A stretch of DNA of 64,000 nt, taken from contig JBEBIT010000007.1 in the NCBI GenBank assembly GCA_040080215.1, positions 15,543-79,542 on the forward strand, given 5' to 3'. Of this stretch, positions 45,467-54,384 are shown piece after piece. Numbering within the stretch: the first letter of the stretch is position 1; each line of letters starts with the position of its first letter. The translations under genes and the position numbers were made by a program. Under the pieces are notes generated by a model that was not told where the DNA came from, did no database searches, and saw nothing but the letters and a program-made list of their open reading frames with translations. Source of the stretch: CAIUGU01 sp040080215. Lineage in GTDB: Bacteria > Pseudomonadota > Gammaproteobacteria > Steroidobacterales > Steroidobacteraceae.

Positions 45467-47629
45467 ATGGGCATCACCATGAATCGTGCGGCAAACGCCG
45501 TTCACTACACGCGCCTTTCCGTGGCGTTGCTCGCCCTCGGGCTATCGGGCGCCGCGCTGGCGCAGGGGCCGGGAGGCGCGCCCTCCTTCACGACGGCACA
45601 GGCCGAACGCGGCAAGGCCGCTTACTCGTTGGGCTGCTCGCTGTGCCACGGCCCGAACCTCGACGATGGCGAGTTCGGCCCTCCGCTCAAGGGCAACCGC
45701 TTCCGCGACGGCTGGGTCGGCAAGACAGCGCAGGAACTCTACGATTACACCAGCCGCTCGATGCCGTCGGCTGCTCCAAACTCGCTGGGCGCGGCGACGT
45801 ATGCCGACCTGCTCGCTTACATCCTGCAGAACAACGACGTCACGGCGAGCGATCGTCCCTTCCCGACTGACGCGGTCGCACTTCAGGTCGCGAAGATGCC
45901 GTGGAACCTGAGCCCCCAGGGCCAGCTGCGCTCCGGCGGTCCGAGCGGCGGACTCGCCCCGGGTGCGATCCTGCCGCGCTGGCCAACACCGCCGAGCGTG
46001 TTGCTCAAGGTTCGACCTGTGACTGATCAGTTGCTGCTCAACCCGCCCGCAGGGTCATGGATCAGCTGGCGTCGCACGGTGGACGATGTCGGCTTCAGCC
46101 CGCTCAAGCAGATCAACAAGGCCAACGTGAAGGAGCTGCGCGTCGCGTGGTCGCTATCGCTTCCCGGGGGTCCGAACGAATCCACTCCGCTCGTCCACGA
46201 CGGCGTGGTCTTCGTGCACAGCTTCGGCGATCACGTCCAGGCACTGGATGCGAAGACGGGCGACGAACTCTGGCACTACGCACGGCGTCTGCCCGACGGC
46301 GTGCAGCCGACCACCAAGCGCAACATCGCGTTGTACGGCGACAAGGTGTATGCCGGCACGTCCGACCTGCACGTCGTCGCGCTCGACATGAAGACCGGCA
46401 AGGTCGTCTGGGACGAGCCGATTGCGGACATCAAGGAAGGCTGGCGCCTGACCGGCGGCCCGCTCGTCGTGAAGGGCAAGGTCATGCAAGGCATCGTGGG
46501 GCGGGGTCCCGGCGGCGGCTACCTGCAGGCGCTCGACTCTGAAACGGGCAAGGCGGCCTGGCGCTTCTGGAGCATCGCGCGTCCTGAAGAGCCGGGTGGC
46601 AACACCTGGAACGGCCTGCCGCTCGAACAGCGCAACGGCGGCTCGATCTGGACGGCCAGCAGCTACGACCCCGACCTCAACCTCGTTTTCTTCGGCCCCG
46701 CGCCGACGTACGACACCGGTCCGCTCGCCAAGCTCAACAAGATCAAGGGCATCACCAACGATGCGCTGTACACCAACGCAACCGTTGCGCTGAACCCGGA
46801 CACGGGCAAGCGCGTGTGGCACTTCCAGCATGTGCCGAACGACCAGTGGGATTACGATTGGGCGTTCGAGCGGCAGATTGTGCGCATGAACGTGGGCGGG
46901 CAGATGAAGAAGGTCATCGTCACCGGCGGCAAGGAAGCCGTGTTCGACGTGCTCGAAGCCGACACCGGCAAGTATGTGTCGTCGTTCGATCTCGGCGTGC
47001 AGAACATCATCAAGTCGATCGACCCCAAGACCGGCAAGAAGACGATGGACCCGACGCTGTATCCCGGCGACGGCCAGAAGAAGCTCGTCTGCCCGCATGC
47101 GGGTGGTGCGAAGAACTGGATCGCAGGTTCGATCAATCCCGACACCGGCATCATGTACCAGGCGCTCGTCGAGTCCTGCATGGACATGATTCCCGTCGGT
47201 GTCGGGGAGCGTGGTTCGCTGTCAACCGGCGTGCGCTGGGCCATCCGTCCGCGTCCTGACAGCGATGGTCGCTATGGCCGACTGCAGGCCGTCGACATCA
47301 AGACCGGCAAGACCGTGTGGACCGATCGTCAGCACGCACCGCTCACCAGCGCCACGCTCGCGACGGCTGGCGGCCTGGTGTTTCAGGGCGCGCTCGACCG
47401 CTGGTTCACGGCTCACGACGATGCGACGGGCCAGGCACTGTGGAAGACGCGGCTGACCGACGTACCGAACTCGGCACCGATCTCGTATGAGATCGACGGC
47501 AGACAGTACATTGCCGTGGTCGTGGGTTACGGAGGCCCGCACACGGCGACATTCCCGGCGCTGGTGCCTGACATCACGCTGCCTGCGGTGCGCAGCTCGT
47601 CGATCTGGGTGTTCGAACTGCCCCAGTAA
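45467..47629 (+). CDS. PQQ-dependent dehydrogenase with N-terminal cytochrome c domain
   Basis: A 720-aa periplasmic quinoprotein. After the signal (LSVALLALGLSGAALAQ) comes a cytochrome c domain with CSLCH (about residues 40-120), unusual in being at the N-terminus, since classical quinohaemoproteins carry it at the C-terminus. A beta-propeller follows with tryptophan-docking repeats (VQALDAKTGDELWHYARR, VVALDMKTGKVVWDEP, QALDSETGKAAWRFW, ALNPDTGKRVWHFQ). The substrate is probably an alcohol or similar; electrons could pass to the class II cytochrome upstream. The ATG at 45467 has AGGGGAAA upstream. Confidence 0.9.
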   Translation: MGITMNRAANAVHYTRLSVALLALGLSGAALAQGPGGAPSFTTAQAERGKAAYSLGCSLCHGPNLDDGEFGPPLKGNRFRDGWVGKTAQELYDYTSRSMPSAAPNSLGAATYADLLAYILQNNDVTASDRPFPTDAVALQVAKMPWNLSPQGQLRSGGPSGGLAPGAILPRWPTPPSVLLKVRPVTDQLLLNPPAGSWISWRRTVDDVGFSPLKQINKANVKELRVAWSLSLPGGPNESTPLVHDGVVFVHSFGDHVQALDAKTGDELWHYARRLPDGVQPTTKRNIALYGDKVYAGTSDLHVVALDMKTGKVVWDEPIADIKEGWRLTGGPLVVKGKVMQGIVGRGPGGGYLQALDSETGKAAWRFWSIARPEEPGGNTWNGLPLEQRNGGSIWTASSYDPDLNLVFFGPAPTYDTGPLAKLNKIKGITNDALYTNATVALNPDTGKRVWHFQHVPNDQWDYDWAFERQIVRMNVGGQMKKVIVTGGKEAVFDVLEADTGKYVSSFDLGVQNIIKSIDPKTGKKTMDPTLYPGDGQKKLVCPHAGGAKNWIAGSINPDTGIMYQALVESCMDMIPVGVGERGSLSTGVRWAIRPRPDSDGRYGRLQAVDIKTGKTVWTDRQHAPLTSATLATAGGLVFQGALDRWFTAHDDATGQALWKTRLTDVPNSAPISYEIDGRQYIAVVVGYGGPHTATFPALVPDITLPAVRSSSIWVFELPQ

Positions 47630-47653
47630 CAGGCCCGCTTCCAGGCGATGCGC

Positions 47654-47686
47654 AAAGGGCCGCTCCGATGAGCGGCCCTTTTCTTT
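47654..47686 (+). terminator. Intrinsic terminator after the PQQ dehydrogenase gene
   Basis: Perfect 11-bp stem (AAAGGGCCGCT/AGCGGCCCTTT) with a six-base loop and T-rich tail. Confidence 0.88.
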
Positions 47687-47736
47687 GATGCAGCGTATCG
47701 ATCACGATCAGGCGCAGGCGGGCCGGCCAACTCAGT

Positions 47737-48498
47737 TCACTCGATCAACTCCGCGGCTCGAGTGAGCAATCGCGCAAGGCGCTCGGCCCATTCCTGCTGG
47801 CCCGCGTCATGGCCGACGAGGTCCTGCCTGATCTCGATGCCAACGTGGGGAAGGCCGCGCTTCTCGCCGTGGAAAGGCAACGTGTAGTCTGTCGTCTCAG
47901 TGATGGCATAAGGCTCGTTGTCACCCACGCACAGCGCGCCGCCTTCGCGCAGCAGCCCAAGCAAGGCATGCGCGAGGCGTGGATCATGGCGATACATCAA
48001 TCCGGTATGCCAGGGCCTTGGAACATCGTGATACACGGGCGTGAAGCTGTGGACGGCGACAATCAATGCGGGTTGCGCATTCCGCAGGCGCCGGTCAAGA
48101 ATCGACCCGATCGCCGCGTGGTAGGGCTCGAAGATCTCGTTCTGTCTAGCAGCGGTGGCAGCTGGCGTGAGGTCATGGTTCCCAGCAATCACCGTCTTCT
48201 CGCTCGAGGCGGGAATCGAAGTCGGTGCGCCCGGCGGCCGATTGCAGTCGATGACGAGGCGCGAATAGCCTTGCAGCACGAGCGGGGCGTCGAGGATCGC
48301 GGACAACCGGTTGGCAACGCCGGCAGCCCCGATGTCCCATGCGACGTGGGTGGACCGTTCTTCCGGCGACAGTCCAAGCGTTCCGAGCGACCGCGGAATG
48401 CGGCGGCTCGCGTGATCACAGGCGAGAACGAACCGCGACCGACCCTCGGGTCGTACGACGGAAAAGGCTGCGGGTTCATCGGCCGCGAGCAATGGCAT
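47737..48498 (-). CDS. N-formylglutamate amidohydrolase family protein
   Basis: A 253-aa hydrolase of the FGase family (zinc amidohydrolase, last step of one histidine-breakdown route). Motifs: RFVLACDHASRRIPRSLGTLG, HVAWDIGAAGVANRLS, YSRLVIDCNRPPG, VAVHSFTPVY and HVGIEIRQDLV. No hut genes are near, so a histidine role is uncertain. The ATG at 48498 has GAGGA seven bases upstream; a TTG at 48540 overlapping the channel gene stop is the alternative start. Confidence 0.88.
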   Translation of the reverse strand: MPLLAADEPAAFSVVRPEGRSRFVLACDHASRRIPRSLGTLGLSPEERSTHVAWDIGAAGVANRLSAILDAPLVLQGYSRLVIDCNRPPGAPTSIPASSEKTVIAGNHDLTPAATAARQNEIFEPYHAAIGSILDRRLRNAQPALIVAVHSFTPVYHDVPRPWHTGLMYRHDPRLAHALLGLLREGGALCVGDNEPYAITETTDYTLPFHGEKRGLPHVGIEIRQDLVGHDAGQQEWAERLARLLTRAAELIE

Positions 48499-48536
48499 CC
48501 GGATTCCTCGGCGTCGGCGGAAAACAGCAATCGGCC

Positions 48537-48983
48537 TCAATGACGGCGCCAGTACTGCTCCATCTCGATGTAGGTGAAAGACGCAGACCAGGTGATCAGT
48601 CCGAAGCCGGTCAGCGCTTCAGTGCCCGCCAGGAAGCGGATGGCGCCGCCCGGCGAGATATCGCCGAAGCCCACGGTAGTGAACGTCGCTGCCGACAGAT
48701 AGACAGCGTCCAGGAAGCTTGCATATTCGAGCCCGAGGATATGCCCCGTCCCCTGCACCTGGAGCAGCAACCACATCGCCAACCCAAAGATCCAGATCTC
48801 GACGACATGGAGGCACAGCATCATGTAAACGCCGTACAGCACCTTGCGCCGGCCGGTCACCGACTTCGTGGCCAGGCGACCGGACAGCCAGACCAGCCCC
48901 TCATAGTGAGTCAACACGACAACCGCGACCGTGACGGCAGTGATTACGACAACCAGGAGACTCGGGAGCCAGGTGGATTCCAT
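48537..48983 (-). CDS. Two-helix ion channel (potassium-channel-like)
   Basis: A 148-aa membrane protein. Two or three helices flank a pore segment with the filter TTVGFGDI, close to the TVGYGD of potassium channels. There is no cytoplasmic RCK domain, so gating is unclear. It lies directly upstream of the amidohydrolase gene and may share its transcript. Confidence 0.87.
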   Translation of the reverse strand: MESTWLPSLLVVVITAVTVAVVVLTHYEGLVWLSGRLATKSVTGRRKVLYGVYMMLCLHVVEIWIFGLAMWLLLQVQGTGHILGLEYASFLDAVYLSAATFTTVGFGDISPGGAIRFLAGTEALTGFGLITWSASFTYIEMEQYWRRH

Positions 48984-49015
48984 GGAACCAAGTGTAAAGC
49001 AACCGCGCGGCCGGC

Positions 49016-49849
49016 CTAGAGCTTCTGTGCAATCAACAGGCGATACCTCATCAGCGCCCGTCGGTAGAGACGCTCAAGCGCGAGGCCGCCGTGGTAGGAG
49101 TCGAGCATGGCGCGGAAGCCTTCGCTTGGCACGACGCGATGGGCGAAGCGATTCAGTAATTCGAGACGCCGGATCTGCGCCAGGGACCGTGGACGCACAT
49201 GCGGCGTCAGGTCGTGATTCGCGATAGGGGTGAGCCCCTGCTCTCGCAGTGCCCGATGATAATGGTCCGAGCCCCACAGCACAGGCAAGCGCCACCCCGA
49301 CTTGAACAGCTCGAGATCCCGAGTGCCCTGCGCTGCCGCCTCGGGTTTGTCGTCGACGATGGCCATTATGCCGCCCGGCGCAAGACGCGATGCCAACGCC
49401 TGAACACTCGTGGCCGGATCCGGCGAGTGCGCGAGCGACTCGATGGCAACGATCAAATCGAAGTGCTGCTCAGGGGGTGCGTCGTAGCTACGCACGTGGA
49501 TGTCGATCCTGTCCTGAAGGCCGGCCCGAGCCGCCGCCGCCCGGCCGATGCGCGCTTGCTGCTCGCTCAGCGTGAGTCCGGTCAATGTTCCACCAAGACG
49601 AGATGCCAGATGCAGCAGCGTTCCCCCAAGACCACAGCCAGCATCAAGCACTCGAGGCGCAGCGAGTGGCGGCAGGGATTCGACGAGGAGGTCATGCAAC
49701 CGCGTGGGGGTGGGCTTGCCTCCACTACTCGGGTCGGCGAGCGCTCGGTGGACGGTCAGCGTCCCGCGTCCGCCACCATAGCCCAGGAATCGGGCCAAAG
49801 CAGTCCAGCGCGACAGTCGATCGTAGTAAGTGCCCGTGTCCTGGGTCAT
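49016..49849 (-). CDS. Class I SAM-dependent methyltransferase
   Basis: A 277-aa protein with a Rossmann core: VLDAGCGLGGTLLHLASRLGG (SAM loop), GLTLSEQQARIG, FDLIVAIESLAHSPDP and LAPGGIMAIVDD. The pattern resembles methyltransferases of small lipids or tocopherol/sterol type, but the substrate cannot be assigned. It lies alone between the channel gene and the LysE-type exporter. Confidence 0.87.
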   Translation of the reverse strand: MTQDTGTYYDRLSRWTALARFLGYGGGRGTLTVHRALADPSSGGKPTPTRLHDLLVESLPPLAAPRVLDAGCGLGGTLLHLASRLGGTLTGLTLSEQQARIGRAAAARAGLQDRIDIHVRSYDAPPEQHFDLIVAIESLAHSPDPATSVQALASRLAPGGIMAIVDDKPEAAAQGTRDLELFKSGWRLPVLWGSDHYHRALREQGLTPIANHDLTPHVRPRSLAQIRRLELLNRFAHRVVPSEGFRAMLDSYHGGLALERLYRRALMRYRLLIAQKL

Positions 49850-49987
49850 GTCCCGGCTTTCTGGTTATTGGAGCCGGATCGAAGACCCGCCCTCGCCGGG
49901 GCGATTCACTTCAGAGCACGGAGCCATGCCAATCGAGTACAACCATGCAGAGTGTAACCAAATCGCGGGGCTGACGAGAACGCGGAA

Positions 49988-50611
49988 CTACAGCCGGGCG
50001 GAACGGAACGACGACAGCAGCAAAGCCAGTCCGAGACCGCCCACCACGGCACCGGCGAATCGCGTGAAGAGAGTCCGCCTCGCGGAATAGCCGACCTGCA
50101 CCGACCTGCGCGAGAACAGATACGCCAGCAGCAAGTGCCACCAGAGCGCGTTGACAACTATCAGGACGACCACGGCGATGAACAAGCCCGCTTCCGCGTG
50201 GGCCGGCAGTGCCGCGGAGAATACGCTGCCGAAGAACACGGCTGACTTCGGATTGGACAGGTTCGTCATGACACCAGCTCGAACGCCGCGGGCGGCAGAC
50301 AAGGATCGCGCAGGCGCCGCCGCGGGCTCGCCGGATTGCCAAAGGCGATAAGCGATGTACAGCAGGTATGACGCGCCGACCACCTGCAGGGCCAGGCGCA
50401 TGGTCGGGAACGCCGCGAACAGCGCACTAATGCCGAGCACGGCGGCGGAAGACCAGAACAACGCGCCGATGCCGATGCCAAGCGCTGCGTAGGCCGCACC
50501 CTTGCTGTCACCGCTCGCCGCCAACTGCGACACGAGCAACGTGTTTGCGCCAGGCGTCAACATTGCCGCGAAGTGCAGGATCCAGATGGTTGCGAGCGTG
50601 GAGAACAGCAT
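49988..50611 (-). CDS. LysE/RhtB-family amino-acid exporter
   Basis: A 207-aa protein with about six helices and family motifs LTPGANTLLVSQLAASGDSKGAAYAALGIGIGALFW and GVMTNLSNPKSAVFFGSVFSAALP. It exports amino acids or related metabolites; the substrate is unknown. The strand is shared with the next two membrane-protein genes upstream, with only 11 bases to the nearest. Confidence 0.9.
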   Translation of the reverse strand: MLFSTLATIWILHFAAMLTPGANTLLVSQLAASGDSKGAAYAALGIGIGALFWSSAAVLGISALFAAFPTMRLALQVVGASYLLYIAYRLWQSGEPAAAPARSLSAARGVRAGVMTNLSNPKSAVFFGSVFSAALPAHAEAGLFIAVVVLIVVNALWWHLLLAYLFSRRSVQVGYSARRTLFTRFAGAVVGGLGLALLLSSFRSARL

Positions 50612-50622
50612 TGAACAGCGGA

Positions 50623-51360
50623 CTAGATCAGAGCCCGGATCAAGGCCAACCCCATCGCGGAGTGTGCGACGACAAACAGGCCCAGCATGCGAGAACCAAT
50701 GAGCAGCGCGCCTCCGAGGAGCGTCACGGGAAGCACCTTCTTTCGAGTCGAGAGGTCATGCAAGGCGAGCACCACCATCGCCACGAACAGCACGACGAGC
50801 GCAGCCCAGTTGCGATCCACGCCGGCAAACAGCTTCCAGCCCCAGATGCGGAACAGCGCAGGCTCCAGCAGAGCAAGCGACCCAAGGATCATCAACCGCT
50901 TGTGGAGATCAGGCCGTTTTCGCCACGCGAGCGCAAGGCAGAAGAACACGGCGAACGCCACCATCGCAGCGATGTCGCCCCAAACGATGTCGGAAAAGAA
51001 GCGGATGCGGGCTTCGATATCGGTGCCGAGCGCGGCCCGGCGACCGACGAACGCAAACGTCACCGTGGTGCCGATGACAATGACCGCAGCGCCGATGCCG
51101 GCGATCCACCACCCCATGCGGCGATGCAGATCAGTACGACCTGTCGACACCAGCGTCGCCTGGGCGAAGGCTCCCACATACCACGCGGTCAATATGCTGC
51201 CGTGGATCACGACGGCGACGGGCAACGGTGGCAGGTCCGTGAAGGGCCGCAGGTACAGCGACCGCCCGAAGCCCAGCAGCACGATGAGCAGCAGCGCACC
51301 TGACATCAGCGCATAGAAAAGCCGGCTTTCCACCTGTACGGTGCCACGGGCGTGACTCAT
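50623..51360 (-). CDS. Polytopic membrane protein, DUF2306-like
   Basis: A 245-aa protein with about seven helices. The segment TGRTDLHRRMGWWIAGIGAAVIVIGT resembles the DUF2306 motif NLHRWMGRVY seen in the next gene, so the pair may be distant paralogues. The ATG at 51360 begins a clean N-terminus; the frame is open much further upstream but that stretch overlaps the next gene in another frame. Function unknown. Confidence 0.8.
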   Translation of the reverse strand: MSHARGTVQVESRLFYALMSGALLLIVLLGFGRSLYLRPFTDLPPLPVAVVIHGSILTAWYVGAFAQATLVSTGRTDLHRRMGWWIAGIGAAVIVIGTTVTFAFVGRRAALGTDIEARIRFFSDIVWGDIAAMVAFAVFFCLALAWRKRPDLHKRLMILGSLALLEPALFRIWGWKLFAGVDRNWAALVVLFVAMVVLALHDLSTRKKVLPVTLLGGALLIGSRMLGLFVVAHSAMGLALIRALI

Positions 51361-51416
51361 TCCCGGATCCCCTATTTCTTTATGTATTGCTTGGGCGCGC
51401 GAGAGCCCGCGACCAG

Positions 51417-52058
51417 TCAGGTGCTTGCCGAAGCGCCTTGCGTCGTCCTTGCCCTTCCCCGATTGAAAGCGATTTCTGCGATCACGAGGTTCGGGACCCA
51501 GCAGGCCCAGGCGATGACAGGATAAGCCACTTCGAACGCGATGCCGGACGCGACGGAACCGGGCAACCACAGCCGAAGCGTCACTGCCGCAAAGGACAAC
51601 GCAAAATTGCGGACCATCCACCGGCGATGGGAGATCACATCGCCGGCACGAATCGCGAGGTACGCGCGCAGGCCGGTGAACAGCCAGAGGAGCGCAAGCA
51701 TCCCGAAGCCGCTCTGTGCCACGCCGCCGCCGAACGCATGGAAGGCCATGTACAGGCCCGCTAGGCCGCCGATCAGCACGCCAATGCCGAGATACACCCT
51801 GCCCATCCAGCGATGCAGGTTCGGGCGCGCGACGCGCAATCGGGTCGAGAACTGCCACGGTCCGAGCAGCAACGCGAACAACGCGCCGAATACGTGAGTA
51901 TAGATACCCAGCGAGTGGCTGTTGTAGGTGAGCTTCATGTCCGGATGCACGAGGCTGCCGAGTGACAGGAGGCCATAGACGACGGCTGCGTACCCGGCCA
52001 CGCCCAGCGACAGGAAAGCCATCGTGCCGAAGCCGGTTCGACTCAAGGTGCTGCTCAT
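51417..52058 (-). CDS. DUF2306 membrane protein
   Basis: A 213-aa protein with about six to seven helices. Family marks are HSLGIYTHVFGALFALLLGPWQF, NLHRWMGRVYLGIGVLIGG and RAGDVISHRRWMVRNFALSFAAVTLRLWL; the conserved His are spaced as in membrane b-haem proteins, though haem binding is only a guess. Same strand as its DUF2306-like neighbour. Confidence 0.87.
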   Translation of the reverse strand: MSSTLSRTGFGTMAFLSLGVAGYAAVVYGLLSLGSLVHPDMKLTYNSHSLGIYTHVFGALFALLLGPWQFSTRLRVARPNLHRWMGRVYLGIGVLIGGLAGLYMAFHAFGGGVAQSGFGMLALLWLFTGLRAYLAIRAGDVISHRRWMVRNFALSFAAVTLRLWLPGSVASGIAFEVAYPVIAWACWVPNLVIAEIAFNRGRARTTQGASAST

Positions 52059-52102
52059 GTTCGCTCCTTTGCCACCATCTCAAATCCAACTTCGCCGTGC
52101 AG

Positions 52103-52549
52103 CTAGTTCGGACCGGGCGTCGTCGGACTGCCCTTGTCGAAGACGACTCGCCAGCGCCCCGCTTCGAGACGCCAGATGGAATTGAACCTCGAGATGATCT
52201 TGCCCGAAGGATCACGAACCGGGCCGGTGCTCAACGCCAACGTGCCCGACGCCAGCACTTCCACCTGGTCTGGCGCCCAAGAGAATGGAGCCTCCTTGTC
52301 CACGAAAAAGCGTTTCCATGAGCCGACGACATTGGCCTTGCCATGCGTCGCCGCCGTCCCGGAGAAAAACACCGCTTCCTCAGAGAGGAACTCGGCAAAT
52401 GCCTTGAGATCGCGCGTCTCGACTGTCTTCGCGAAGGCGACTTCCGCCGCCCACACCTGGTCCTTTGGCGAAGGTACGGCAGCGAGTGCGACACTCGCCC
52501 ACGCGAATAGCACGACGCTTGCAACCGAGACGGCGGAGTAGTTTGTCAT
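52103..52549 (-). CDS. Exported DUF4440/SnoaL-like protein
   Basis: A 148-aa periplasmic protein. Signal VASVVLFAWASVALAAV, then an NTF2-like fold (VWAAEVAFAKTVETRDLKAFAEFLSEEAVFFSG, STGPVRDPSGKIISRFNSIWRLEAGRWRVVFDKG). Members often act as ligand-binding or ketosteroid-isomerase-like domains; the role here is unknown. It lies 54 bases after the nitrilase-family gene on the same strand. Confidence 0.88.
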   Translation of the reverse strand: MTNYSAVSVASVVLFAWASVALAAVPSPKDQVWAAEVAFAKTVETRDLKAFAEFLSEEAVFFSGTAATHGKANVVGSWKRFFVDKEAPFSWAPDQVEVLASGTLALSTGPVRDPSGKIISRFNSIWRLEAGRWRVVFDKGSPTTPGPN

Positions 52550-52602
52550 GGCGAGGGAAAGCGTAGTCCCGAAACCGGGTCATCCGCAACACGGGCCACG
52601 AC

Positions 52603-53568
52603 TCAACCTTGCCTCTCGAGGAGTGCGATGGCTTCGGCCCGACGCACGCGCCTCTCGTTGCGGGCATAGGTTCGAGCCCCGATGAAGGCGGCCACCGCAT
52701 AGGAGAAGCTGAACCAGGGCACAGGCAATGCCCACCTTCCATGGGAACGCGCCAGCACTAGTACTTTCCGCGCTGGATCGAGCGTTACCACACCAACGGC
52801 CAGACCCTGCTCCGCATCTAACTGCGAGCGCACCAGACCCTCGCCGTCGACGACGGCCGACAGACCAGGGAAGGAGGTGTCCTGGTCAGGCAGTGCTCCC
52901 GGCATCGCGGTGACCAGCGGCCCGCACTTGTTTGCCATCACCACGGGGATGCCGAGTGCCCTCGCGTGGTGTGCCGGCAACCCTTTGATGTTCGCGTCAA
53001 AGGCAGCCGCGTCTCGCTTGCGCAAGGGAAACCTCGGTGTAGGGGTGCCTGCCGACATCGGGATCAGCAGCAGGTCGACGCGATGGGTGAACTGCTCCTC
53101 TAGCCGTTCGTACAGCAACGCTTCGTAGCAGATGCAGACTCCCAGACGCCCAATGCCTGTGTCGATGTAGTGCGGATCATTGCCTGAGCGGAAGAAGTAC
53201 GCTTCCGCTGAAGCCGGCGGATTCTTGCGGACACGTCCCGCGATCTCCCCTTGAGGCGTCGCAACGACAAAGCTGTTGAAGAAGTCCTGCCCGTCCGCTT
53301 CCAGGAAGGTCATGCCAAGATGGATGCCGTGACGGGCCGCCGTGGACTTGAGCCACGCCACGCTCGGACCACTGATGGTTTCGGCTGAGTCCCAGATCGC
53401 CTCGGTCAACTCGTAACCGCCAGGCGTCAGCTCCGGGAGCAAGACCAGCGATGCTCCCTCCGCCACAGCCCGGCTGATCAGCGCACCCGCACGTGCGAGA
53501 TTGGTCTCACGCTGCCCCGGATCGCATCGCAGCTGGACCGCCGCAACCTTGAGGGCTTTGCCAGTCAT
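52603..53568 (-). CDS. Carbon-nitrogen hydrolase (nitrilase superfamily)
   Basis: A 321-aa amidase or nitrilase. The triad is visible: Glu46 (LLPELTPGG), Lys115 (GRVRKNPP) and Cys147 (GVCICYEALLYE). The C-terminal extension beyond about residue 260 contains a hydrophobic stretch (RWALPVPWFSFSYAVAAFIG) that may anchor it to the membrane, which is unusual for the family. The substrate is unknown. Confidence 0.88.
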   Translation of the reverse strand: MTGKALKVAAVQLRCDPGQRETNLARAGALISRAVAEGASLVLLPELTPGGYELTEAIWDSAETISGPSVAWLKSTAARHGIHLGMTFLEADGQDFFNSFVVATPQGEIAGRVRKNPPASAEAYFFRSGNDPHYIDTGIGRLGVCICYEALLYERLEEQFTHRVDLLLIPMSAGTPTPRFPLRKRDAAAFDANIKGLPAHHARALGIPVVMANKCGPLVTAMPGALPDQDTSFPGLSAVVDGEGLVRSQLDAEQGLAVGVVTLDPARKVLVLARSHGRWALPVPWFSFSYAVAAFIGARTYARNERRVRRAEAIALLERQG

Positions 53569-53618
53569 GTGCAGTCCGGGTCCATGTCACTGCCAGGAGT
53601 GCGGCGACCAGTCTTGGG

Positions 53619-54293
53619 TCAGCGGACTTCGATCTCGACGAGATGCGCGGCCCTGCTTCCCTGGACGTTCAGCGTATGGCCAGTGCCTGCAGGGACGACG
53701 ATCCACTCCCCGGCCTTCGTCAAACGCCTGGAAGCCCGTGCGTTTTCGTCACTCGCCGCGACGTCACCTGTATCGAGTACGACCACCGCAGGCACCGTAT
53801 GGACATGCTTCGCAGACGCTGCGCCGGGTTCAATCCGGACGTCATAGATGCGGAAGGATCGCGTCTCGAGTCCGAGCGTGATTCCGGGTTGGCTGTCGAG
53901 CGGCTCGGCCGTCGACCAGCCGGATGTGTGCTGGTTCTCTACACCGATCAACCGAAAGTTTCCCGTACCGACATTCTGAATCGCGTGCGCCCCGGGTCTA
54001 CCCACGTACTCTGTAACGTTGAAACCACCCACTTGGCGGACGCGACGGGGTCCCCAGGGCTTGCCCGGCTCGCGAATCTTCGAGTCCGCGCATTCAATGC
54101 AGACTGTTGCAACGTCCAGCTGGTGCGAATGGTCGAGGGTTTCCTCACCTTTGGGTATCAGCACCTCCAGCACCTTGAAGGCCGGATCCGAAAAGACGAA
54201 CTTGTGGTGCGATTCCTGATAGACAGGGATGATCTGCTGAGCATTCGCCGATGCGAAGAGCGACAGCGCCAGACACATCACGAAAACACGCAT
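53619..54293 (-). CDS. Secreted bicupin protein (copy 1)
   Basis: A 224-aa exported protein (signal FVMCLALSLFASANAQ) with two cupin barrels: the first around VLEVLIPKGEETLDHSHQLDVATVCIE, the second around HVHTVPAVVVLDTGDV and WIVVPAGTGHTLNV. His pairs could bind a metal. Two Cys flank the first barrel. It is a tandem paralogue of the next gene. Enzyme or binding role unknown. Confidence 0.85.
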   Translation of the reverse strand: MRVFVMCLALSLFASANAQQIIPVYQESHHKFVFSDPAFKVLEVLIPKGEETLDHSHQLDVATVCIECADSKIREPGKPWGPRRVRQVGGFNVTEYVGRPGAHAIQNVGTGNFRLIGVENQHTSGWSTAEPLDSQPGITLGLETRSFRIYDVRIEPGAASAKHVHTVPAVVVLDTGDVAASDENARASRRLTKAGEWIVVPAGTGHTLNVQGSRAAHLVEIEVR

Positions 54294-54384
54294 GTCCTCT
54301 CCCTCCCAACTTGCGGGCCCGGCTGCCCGCGTGTGTCGCGTCCGGAGACACGACTATATCTTGCCGAAACGTGGCGATACGTGC

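Noticed and set aside
51361..52215. Long N-terminal extension of the 50623 gene frame
   Set aside because: Lies entirely over the DUF2306 gene in another frame and is Arg-rich noise; the ATG at 51360 is a better start.
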